A stretch of DNA of 26,161 nucleotides from IMG/VR virus record IMGVR_UViG_3300009537_000149, positions 1 to 26,161 of that record, one strand, 5' to 3'. Positions 1-4,893 of this stretch are shown one piece after another. The notes beneath the pieces were generated by a model. The model was not told the DNA's origin, did not search any database, and saw only the letters and a program-made list of their open reading frames with translations. Position 1 is the first letter of the stretch. Every line of letters starts with the position of its first letter. The position numbers and the translations under genes were made by a program. Origin of the DNA: a virus.

Positions 1-126
1 GCGGCGTTCGCGGTGACGACGGAACTGCGCGAGCAATGGTACGGCGTGAAGCTGGAGCCGGGGCGAAGCGCATGGAACGCAGGTCGTACCATCCCACCCA
101 CAAACAAGGAGGCCAGCGATGGCTGA
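1..126 (+). CDS. 3' end of an unidentified gene (5' end outside window)
   Basis: Frame 1 is open from the first base to the TGA at 124-126, giving 41 residues that end in NKEASDG. The stop overlaps the start of the next gene (ATG at 119) by 8 bases, a typical phage translational coupling, and the next gene's AAGGAGG lies inside this frame. The first ~60 bases are much richer in G+C, especially at third codon positions (GCG, GTG, ACG, CTG, CGC), than anything downstream. I do not recognise the family. It may be a real upstream gene of different base composition, or an assembly or contig edge artefact. Confidence 0.4.
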   Translation, partial: AAFAVTTELREQWYGVKLEPGRSAWNAGRTIPPTNKEASDG

Positions 127-418
127 GAAAGAAATTAAATACAAATTTGGCGAAGATGAGATTCTGGAGGAACTCCGCCAATATGTTGATTCGACCTACA
201 GTCAGCACTATTCTAGAACCAAGTTTCAGGCAACTGAGTTTATTATTGATTCTGGGCACGGTGTTGGTTTTACCATTGGCAATATTATGAAGTATGCTCA
301 ACGATATGGGAAAAAGGGCGGATTCAATCGCAAGGACATCTTGAAGATACTGCATTACGCAATACTTCTTTTGCACACGCACGATTCTAACACTAACAGC
401 TTACCCAGTGGGCTTTAG
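119..418 (+). CDS. Small conserved phage protein, DUF3310-like
   Basis: A 99-residue soluble protein. The ATG at 119 is set by a strong AAGGAGG at 106-112. The central segment (about residues 38-75: ...GHGVGFTIGNIMKYAQRYGKKGG followed by a helical ILKILHYAILLL) resembles the small DUF3310-type phage family, which carries the pattern GNxxKYxxRYxxKxG followed by a helix. The function of that family is not established; it often sits among phage nucleotide or replication genes, which fits its place just before the clamp operon. It ends 10 bases before the -35 of the gene 45 promoter, so it belongs to the upstream transcription unit. The assignment rests on the motif alone. Confidence 0.6.
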   Translation: MAEKEIKYKFGEDEILEELRQYVDSTYSQHYSRTKFQATEFIIDSGHGVGFTIGNIMKYAQRYGKKGGFNRKDILKILHYAILLLHTHDSNTNSLPSGL

Positions 419-428
419 GTGGTGAGCA

Positions 429-457
429 TTGACAATCTCTTGCGGATGTGTTATATT
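429..457 (+). promoter_or_regulatory. Early promoter for the gene 45 operon
   Basis: TTGACA at 429-434 and TATATT at 452-457 are separated by 17 bases, which is sigma-70-like. The sequence runs TTGACAATC and then a TG-rich spacer. The start of TTGACAATC and the TATATTT of the -10 recur at the gene 43 promoter (4840-4868). The predicted transcript starts near 464, about 30 bases before the clamp ATG. Confidence 0.75.
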
Positions 458-496
458 TAGTAACACAGACAACACTATTACTGAGGATTCAACATT

Positions 497-1153
497 ATGA
501 AAATTAGTTCACCAACGCTAGGTATTCTGAAAAACTTCGCAACGATTAATTCTAACATTGTTATCAAGCCTGGCAATGCTCTTTCCACGATTAGTGCAGG
601 GAAGGACATCTTTGTTAAGGCCTCTGTTGCAGAGACATTTCCATCACAGGTTCCTATCTATGACCTCAATTCTCTGTTGGGGCTTTTGTCACTTGCCGAC
701 GACCTAGATGTAGAGTTTGGGGACAAGTCCTTGAAGCTGACCAAGGAAGATGGCGAGTTCGAATACTTCTATTCAGACCCCTCAGTTACTATGGGTGCCC
801 CTGACAAGACAATTCCAGTTGACGAGCATTTCACCTTCAAGCTCTCTGGGAATGAAATCAATATGATTCTTAAGGCTGCGGCCATTGTGTCTGCTCCCAA
901 GATTGTTATTTCAGGCAAGAGGGGTAAGGCTACGCTCGTTGTGGGTGACCCATCCGTGGCTGCATCCAACAGCTATAAGAAGTCGCTCGGTAAGTGCGAT
1001 GTTGACTTTGATTTCCGACTTCAGGTTGAAAACTTCAAGGTCATTCCTGAGAACTACGCGGTGACGATTAGCACTAAGAAGTTCATTCACTTGAAGTCTG
1101 AGGTGCGCGACTTACAGTATTGGCTTGCAGTGGATCCTAGTTCGTCTGTTTAA
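497..1153 (+). CDS. 45: DNA polymerase sliding clamp (T4 gp45-like)
   Basis: A 218-residue protein (T4 gp45 is 228) that forms the trimeric ring tethering the polymerase to DNA; in T4 it also activates late transcription. The N-terminus (LGILKNFATINSNIVIKPG) aligns closely with T4 gp45 (LLKNFATINSGIMLK), and the IYDLNSLLGLLSL segment at about residues 54-66 matches T4 IYDLNGFLGILSL. The C-terminal half keeps a PENYAVTIS strand comparable with T4 MQPGNYKLLL. A TGAGGA lies about 10 bases before the ATG. It is the first gene of the early operon and is followed directly by the clamp-loader ATPase. Identification is secure from the N-terminal match and gene order. Confidence 0.95.
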   Translation: MKISSPTLGILKNFATINSNIVIKPGNALSTISAGKDIFVKASVAETFPSQVPIYDLNSLLGLLSLADDLDVEFGDKSLKLTKEDGEFEYFYSDPSVTMGAPDKTIPVDEHFTFKLSGNEINMILKAAAIVSAPKIVISGKRGKATLVVGDPSVAASNSYKKSLGKCDVDFDFRLQVENFKVIPENYAVTISTKKFIHLKSEVRDLQYWLAVDPSSSV

Positions 1154-1174
1154 TCTTTAATCAGAAATTATATT

Positions 1175-1804
1175 ATGGAACCGGTACGGAATGAATTCTT
1201 GTGGACAGAAGTTTGGCGACCCCATCGCCTTGATGATTGCATCCTCCCCGCCGAGCAACAGACTATGTTTAAGGAGTTTGTTGCTCAGGGTGAGATACCC
1301 AATATGCTTCTTGCGGGTACATCAGGTGTAGGGAAGACTACGGTTGCTAGGGCTCTATGTGAGGAGCTTGGTTGTGATTATATGGTTATCAACGGGTCTG
1401 AGGAGAGTGGTATTGATGTTCTTAGAACCAAGATTAAGAACTTTGCCTCAACCGTTTCGTTTAGTGGTAAGACAAAGGTTGTTATTCTCGACGAGGCAGA
1501 TTATTTGAACTGTTTCGCGGGTAATCAAAAAATCCGAATTTGGGATGAAGCATCAAATTCAATTAAACTAGAGTCGATATTGGATTTGGTTGGAAAAGAA
1601 GTACAAGTATTGAGTTATAACTTTGCTACGAAATGTATTGAGATTGTCCATGCTTTTATTCCAGAAAGCAAGTCAAATGAAGAAGTATTTGAGGTTACGT
1701 TTGAGGATGGGACGATAATGTACTGCACTAAAGACCATCCGTTTTTTGACTGCGATGGCAAAGAAAACAAAATTTCAGATGGGGAATTATTCGCAGCAGT
1801 CTAA
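1175..1804 (+). CDS. 44: Clamp-loader ATPase (gp44-like), N-terminal half fused to an N-intein
   Basis: 209 residues. Residues 1-112 are the N-extein: an AAA+ clamp-loader ATPase with Walker A GTSGVGKT (48-55) and Walker B VVILDEAD (102-109). At Cys113 (nucleotide 1511), just after DEADYLN, the sequence changes to an N-intein of 97 residues beginning CFAGNQKIRIW. This has a block-B-like CTKDHPFF (Thr-x-x-His) and ends in ELFAAV at TAA 1802-1804. The remainder of gp44 is in the gene at 2273-2992, so function should require trans-splicing. The joined exteins give 112+202 = 314 residues, against 319 in T4 gp44. No good Shine-Dalgarno precedes the ATG at 1175; translation may be coupled to gene 45. 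Confidence 0.92.
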   Translation: MEPVRNEFLWTEVWRPHRLDDCILPAEQQTMFKEFVAQGEIPNMLLAGTSGVGKTTVARALCEELGCDYMVINGSEESGIDVLRTKIKNFASTVSFSGKTKVVILDEADYLNCFAGNQKIRIWDEASNSIKLESILDLVGKEVQVLSYNFATKCIEIVHAFIPESKSNEEVFEVTFEDGTIMYCTKDHPFFDCDGKENKISDGELFAAV

Positions 1805-2383
1805 ATCTTCCAGTGTATAAATGTATTGGCGTGGCTTCAACAGCATTTAATTTTGTGTGAGAAAATTCCGAAACCGCCATATCCAAAGAATAGACGGCGC
1901 GAGGCAAGAACCCCAAGATTTCAGCATCGAAGACCGGCACAATGTGGTATACCTCTGTTGATGGAGATGAGATGAGAGTGTTTCGTGACCATAAAGATGT
2001 ACCGATTGGGTGGGTGCGGGGCATGAGAAATGCAATAAAAATCGAAAAGAATCGAATGGCGGCAACGGGTCGCCGTCATACTCAACGGGCAAAGGATAAA
2101 CTAAGTGAAAATGCAAAACGAAAAATGTACTACACATCACCAGATGGCTTAATTGTGCGAGCATTTTACTCGGTAGATACTGTGCCGAACGGGTGGGTGA
2201 AGGGTAATAAAAGTATATCCCGAAATAAAAAGATCGGTGAAGCTGTTCATACACGACGGAAAGGAGAAAGTTATGAAAAAAATAGTGTCGATTAAGTCGA
2301 TGGGTACACAACCAGTATTTGATGTAGTAACAGGATCATCAAATGAAAATTTTATCCTGGAAAATGGCGTCGTCGCACACAAT
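1511..2383 (+). mobile_element. Split-intein cassette interrupting gene 44
   Basis: The N-intein (1511-1801, 97 aa) starts with Cys, has the Thr-x-x-His of block B, and ends at a stop codon. The C-intein (2273-2383, 37 aa) has block F (PVFDVVTGSSNENFILENG) and block G VVAHN, with Cys as the first C-extein residue. All residues expected for splicing are present. The total of 134 aa is normal for a mini-intein, and the 97/37 division is where described naturally split phage inteins (gp41, NrdJ types) usually break. Between the halves are 468 bases with stops in all forward frames, carrying an endonuclease-like remnant. The insertion site is the Walker B box of an AAA+ ATPase. Confidence 0.85.
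1942..2295 (+). pseudogene. Homing-endonuclease remnant with repeated DNA-binding modules, between the gp44 halves
   Basis: A frame of 117 residues carries two copies of a module, roughly M-[WY]-Y-T-S-x-D-G-x(3)-R-x-F-x(3)-D-x-V-P-x-G-W-V-x-G, at residues 1-28 (MWYTSVDGDEMRVF...GWVRG) and about 66-93 (MYYTSPDGLIVRAF...GWVKG). They are joined by basic helices typical of nuclease-associated modules in phage GIY-YIG and HNH endonucleases. No catalytic motif is present. Upstream in the same frame, module-like residues (GKNPKISASKTGT) continue before the ATG, but TGA at 1858 and TAG at 1891 interrupt the frame, and no ribosome binding site precedes 1942. This suggests a decayed nuclease gene. Its end overlaps the start of the gp44 C half (2273). 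A small functional DNA-binding protein is the alternative. Confidence 0.55.
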
Positions 2384-2992
2384 TGTAGCTCAACTCAACC
2401 TGCCTTGCGTGGGTTTATGGAGGAGTTCAGCTCCAACTGTAGGTTCATCTTTACCTGTAATTACAAGAATCGTATCATCCCACCTCTGCATTCTCGGACG
2501 ACGATTATTGAATTCAAGCTGGCCAAGGATGACCGTCCTAAGATGGCCGCTCGGTTTATGGGTCGAATTAAGGAGATCCTCAACCACGAAAATGTTGAGT
2601 TTGACGAGGCCGTAATTGCTCAACTTCTGATAAAGCACTTCCCAGACTATCGCAGGATCCTGAACGAGCTACAGCGATATTCGGCCGCCGGACGGATAGA
2701 TTCTGGGATTCTGGTCAATATGGCCGATGTTAACATCACAAATCTGCTGGAAGCTCTCAGGGAGAAGGATTTCAAGAAAATGCGTACCTGGGTGGTCAAT
2801 AATATGGATAGTGACCCCCAAACCATCTTTAGAACGCTCTACGACAAGCTCTCCGAGTCCGTAGTCGAAGTCCCTCAATTGATACTACTATTGGCCGACT
2901 ATCAGTACAAACAGGCGTTTGTAGCGGATTCTGAGTTGAATATGGTCGCCTGTTTGACGGAAATCATGGCTTCTTGCTCGATTAAGAAGTAA
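2273..2992 (+). CDS. 44: Clamp-loader ATPase (gp44-like), C-terminal half preceded by a C-intein
   Basis: 239 residues from ATG 2273, chosen because AAGGAG (2261-2266) lies 6 bases upstream; an in-frame ATG at 2237 lacks this. Residues 1-37 are a C-intein ending VVAHN. Residue 38 is Cys, the +1 extein residue, and begins the remainder of gp44: CSSTQPALRGFMEEFSSNC matches T4 gp44 ESQRHLRSFMEAYSSNC. It then continues through sensor-1 (FIFTCNYKNRI) and an SRT in place of the usual clamp-loader SRC (LHSRTTII), then the collar region. It is in the same reading frame as the N half but separated from it by stops. The stop is one base before the gene 62 ATG. Confidence 0.92.
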   Translation: MKKIVSIKSMGTQPVFDVVTGSSNENFILENGVVAHNCSSTQPALRGFMEEFSSNCRFIFTCNYKNRIIPPLHSRTTIIEFKLAKDDRPKMAARFMGRIKEILNHENVEFDEAVIAQLLIKHFPDYRRILNELQRYSAAGRIDSGILVNMADVNITNLLEALREKDFKKMRTWVVNNMDSDPQTIFRTLYDKLSESVVEVPQLILLLADYQYKQAFVADSELNMVACLTEIMASCSIKK

Positions 2993-2993
2993 A

Positions 2994-3443
2994 ATGGCCC
3001 TTTACGACGAACTGGGACTGGCCCCTCCTGAGGATCCTGAGGACGAGATACCCTACAAAAAGACTAGCATTTCACCATTCGATTTCGTCAATTCCGTCAC
3101 CCACAATAAGCAGAATCTTATGGTTGACGAATGGAGCGAAAAGCAGTATAAACCCTTTATTGTCAATAGGTCGTTGAGCTACGGTGCTGATACGGTTATA
3201 TATGCTAATGAAATGAATAGCCGACCTCATATTCCTGCACCCTTTCAATATTCATTTTTGCTAAATACTATTAGACCGCGCAAACGGTTTAATAAATGGA
3301 TTCGGGCAGAGAAGATTGAGGCGATTGATGTGATTAAAGAATATTACGGGTTTGGGACTAAGAAGGCTCAGGTCGCGCTCAGTATTCTCACCGATAAGCA
3401 AATTGGGTATATAACCTTAAAGTTAAATAAAGGTGGAATATGA
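2994..3443 (+). CDS. 62: Clamp-loader small subunit (gp62-like)
   Basis: 149 residues. In T4, one gp62 joins four gp44 subunits to form the clamp loader. Position between 44 and regA, and a body resembling the short gp62 of T4-like phages of marine bacteria, support the call: FDFVNSVTHNKQNL, then PFIVNRSLSYGADTVIYANEM (residues about 54-73), then a basic RPRKRFNKW. T4 gp62 is longer (187 aa) and has the comparable segments MVENALSQFPECMPAVYAMN and RGKRYGKW. It starts one base after the gp44 stop and its own TGA overlaps the regA ATG (ATGA), so the three genes are translationally coupled. No strong Shine-Dalgarno is visible. Confidence 0.88.
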   Translation: MALYDELGLAPPEDPEDEIPYKKTSISPFDFVNSVTHNKQNLMVDEWSEKQYKPFIVNRSLSYGADTVIYANEMNSRPHIPAPFQYSFLLNTIRPRKRFNKWIRAEKIEAIDVIKEYYGFGTKKAQVALSILTDKQIGYITLKLNKGGI

Positions 3444-3856
3444 GAGCCGAACTGTTTACCGAAGAAATAGCGGAGTACACACCCGTTGAGGTGACGCTGA
3501 ACACTCCTGACGATTTTTTGAAGGTGCGGGAGACCTTGTCTAGAATAGGAGTTGCTTCACGCAAAGATAACACTCTGTATCAGAGTTGCCACATCCTACA
3601 TAAGCAAGGACGTTATTATATTGTTCATTTCAAAGAGCTTTTTGCTCTGGACGGTAAGGAATCTGATATTAGCGAGAATGATTTAAGCCGTCGAAATACG
3701 ATTGCTCACCTATTAGAAGATTGGGGACTAGTGACTCTTTTAAATCCCGAGAAGTGTGAGGATACTGCACCGCTATCGCAAATCAAAATCATTTCTTTTA
3801 AGGAAAAGAATGAGTGGAACCTAGTTCAGAAATATCGTCTCGGAAAGAAACTGTAA
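3440..3856 (+). CDS. regA: RegA translational repressor
   Basis: 138 residues. RegA binds initiation regions of early mRNAs and represses translation, including that of clamp and clamp-loader genes in T4. The match is strong: VEVTLNTPDDFLKVRETLSR against T4 EITLKKPEDFLKVKETLTR; LYQSCHILHKQGRYYIVHFK against LYQSCHILQKKGLYYIVHFK; LLEDWGLV and the C-terminal FKEKNEWNLVQKY. Compared with the 122-residue T4 protein it has about 15 extra N-terminal residues (MRAELFTEEIAEYTP). The ATG at 3440 is supported by AGGTGG just upstream and the 4-base overlap with gene 62. Unlike in T4, the polymerase gene does not follow directly: two small genes lie between. Confidence 0.95.
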   Translation: MRAELFTEEIAEYTPVEVTLNTPDDFLKVRETLSRIGVASRKDNTLYQSCHILHKQGRYYIVHFKELFALDGKESDISENDLSRRNTIAHLLEDWGLVTLLNPEKCEDTAPLSQIKIISFKEKNEWNLVQKYRLGKKL

Positions 3857-3903
3857 GCCGTTGAAATATAAGCACTTAGCGGCACCCGGGGACAGGCTCG
3901 GGT

Positions 3904-3911
3904 TATAAATA
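3904..3911 (+). promoter_or_regulatory. T4-type late promoter upstream of hsp20
   Basis: TATAAATA is an exact match to the T4 late promoter -10 box, lying in the 135-base regA-hsp20 gap. The expected transcript start (near 3917) falls inside the 21-base repeat at 3914-3934 and would give a ~75-base leader before the hsp20 ATG. T4 late promoters have no -35, and none is seen. No clear terminator was found in this gap, although a weak 5-bp stem (ACCCG 3884-3888 with CGGGT 3899-3903) is present. Confidence 0.6.
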
Positions 3912-3913
3912 TC

Positions 3914-3934
3914 CTGTAGTTGATTGGGTGGTGT
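3914..3934 (+). repeat. Left copy of a 21-bp perfect inverted repeat bracketing hsp20
   Basis: The 21 bases starting CTGTAGTTGATTGGGTGG are exactly reverse-complementary to 4428-4448; the bases just outside and inside the repeat do not pair. This copy sits directly downstream of the late box TATAAATA. Confidence 0.9.
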
Positions 3935-3960
3935 AGTGCTGTGCCGAATGGGCAGTACTA
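3934..3960 (+). promoter_or_regulatory. Stem-loop in the hsp20 leader
   Basis: TAGTGCTG (3934-3941) pairs with CAGTACTA (3953-3960) as an 8-bp stem with one G-U pair. The loop is 11 bases and a further CC/GG pairing is possible. It sits 16 bases before the AGGAGG of hsp20 and is not followed by a T-run, so it looks like leader structure, not a terminator. Confidence 0.4.
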
Positions 3961-3991
3961 CTAAACATTCGCTCTTAGGAGGAATACTATT

Positions 3992-4420
3992 ATGACAAAG
4001 GCAACTACCTATACCACAACCAATAATCCCTGGTTCATCGGTTACGATGACCTATTCAACCGTCTCAACACGTTTGGTGGCGAGGCGGCAACCACAACAT
4101 ACCCACCGTATAACATTATTAAGGCCGACGACAATCATTTTATCATTGAAGTGGCTGCGGCTGGGTTTAAGCGTTCCGACCTTACCGTTAGTTTAGAAGA
4201 CGGCTGCCTGTTTGTTAGGGGGTTAAAGGAAAAAACTGAGGCCGGCGCGGGGCAGGAATATGTGTATCGAGGTCTGGCTACACGTTCGTTTACTCGCAAG
4301 TTTGTTTTAGCAGAAGATGTCCACGTGCGTTCAGTAAATTTTGAGGATGGCATTCTTATTGTTTCACTTGATCGGGTGATCCCGGAACACAAGAAGCCTC
4401 GCACATTCGAAATTAAGTAA
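3992..4420 (+). CDS. hsp20: Small heat-shock protein (Hsp20/IbpA family)
   Basis: 142 residues with one alpha-crystallin domain (about residues 35-135). It shows the IbpA-type N-terminal WFIGYDDLFNRL, the strand YNIIKADDNHFIIEVAAAGFKRSDLTV, and the diagnostic RGLATRSFTRKFVLAEDV...FEDGILIVSLDRVIP. It is an ATP-independent holdase chaperone; Hsp20 genes are common in T4-like phages of cyanobacteria and other aquatic hosts, presumably protecting phage or host proteins during infection or assembly. A strong AGGAGG (3977-3982) precedes the ATG. It has its own late-type promoter within an early gene cluster and is bracketed by a 21-bp inverted repeat. Confidence 0.95.
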   Translation: MTKATTYTTTNNPWFIGYDDLFNRLNTFGGEAATTTYPPYNIIKADDNHFIIEVAAAGFKRSDLTVSLEDGCLFVRGLKEKTEAGAGQEYVYRGLATRSFTRKFVLAEDVHVRSVNFEDGILIVSLDRVIPEHKKPRTFEIK

Positions 4421-4427
4421 GCTGTAA

Positions 4428-4448
4428 ACACCACCCAATCAACTACAG
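4428..4448 (+). repeat. Right copy of the 21-bp inverted repeat bracketing hsp20
   Basis: Exact reverse complement of 3914-3934. It begins 8 bases after the hsp20 stop, and its last two bases start the AGAGG (4447-4451) that is the ribosome binding site of the next gene (ATG 4458). Pairing with the left copy in a common transcript would place that site at the foot of a long-range stem. Confidence 0.9.
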
Positions 4449-4457
4449 AGGTTTATT

Positions 4458-4769
4458 ATGGATGATATTAATTGCGTTCGTTTAGTCACAGGTGAAGACC
4501 TTATTGGAAACATCACTTGGAAGCACAGTGAAGTTACCGTGAAGAATCCAGCAATGATTGTTGTAATGCAAGCAGGAGAGGGGCGTTTTAATATCGGTCT
4601 GGCTCCATATCTCCCATATGCTAAGGAAAAGGAATTTCATTTCCGAGAGGACAGCGTTCTAACTCGCTTTGAGCCGAACATCGAACTGAGAAACGAGTAC
4701 AGCCGAATCTTTGGCTCTGGCATCGTTGTTGCTAATACCGTTCCTTCGAAGTTGAAGCTGGAAATCTAA
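4458..4769 (+). CDS. Conserved hypothetical protein of T4-like phages, possibly Sm-like
   Basis: 103 residues starting MDDINCVRLVTGEDLIGNI. The opening strand-turn pattern (xxVRLVTGEDLIGxI, then KNPAMIVV) and the later GLAPYLPYAKEKEFHF and EYSRIFGSGIV are features I associate with a small protein found in several T4-like phages of marine bacteria near hsp20 or polymerase. The beginning suggests an Sm/LSm-like beta barrel, but this is an impression, not an identification, and I know no established function. The ribosome binding site AGAGG is at 4447-4451. The product is soluble, with no membrane segment. Confidence 0.7.
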   Translation: MDDINCVRLVTGEDLIGNITWKHSEVTVKNPAMIVVMQAGEGRFNIGLAPYLPYAKEKEFHFREDSVLTRFEPNIELRNEYSRIFGSGIVVANTVPSKLKLEI

Positions 4770-4838
4770 TTGGCAATCATCGTCTATATTATTATAGCCT
4801 GTGTTATCGCCAGAGTCCTATACCTTATTCTGGAATAG
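4770..4838 (+). CDS. Possible 22-residue hydrophobic peptide
   Basis: Immediately after the preceding TAA, a TTG opens a frame of 22 codons (LAIIVYIIIACVIARVLYLI then LE) that ends TAG at 4836-4838, one base before the -35 of the gene 43 promoter. The peptide would be a single membrane span. A weak GGAA lies about 8 bases upstream. The near-complete hydrophobicity and neat fit in the gap are suggestive, but the ORF is tiny, starts with TTG and may be chance. Confidence 0.25.
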   Translation: MAIIVYIIIACVIARVLYLILE

Positions 4839-4839
4839 G

Positions 4840-4868
4840 TTGACAATCCTGAGGTGAGTTGTTATATT
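4840..4868 (+). promoter_or_regulatory. Early promoter for DNA polymerase
   Basis: TTGACA (4840-4845), a 17-base spacer, then TATATT (4863-4868). The -35 continues as TTGACAATC and the -10 as GTTATATTT, both shared with the gene 45 promoter. The transcript would start near 4875, about 20 bases before the polymerase ATG. Confidence 0.75.
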
Positions 4869-4893
4869 TCATTATACTACAATGGGGATATAA

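Noticed and set aside
36-290. 84-residue plus-strand ORF over the left edge
   Set aside because: It is out of frame with the better-supported 119-418 gene, which has a strong ribosome binding site and a recognisable motif.
1847-2311. Long minus-strand ORF of 154 residues between the gp44 halves
   Set aside because: It is antisense to the module-bearing frame, has no ribosome binding site and no recognisable domain; the plus-strand repeats explain the sequence better.
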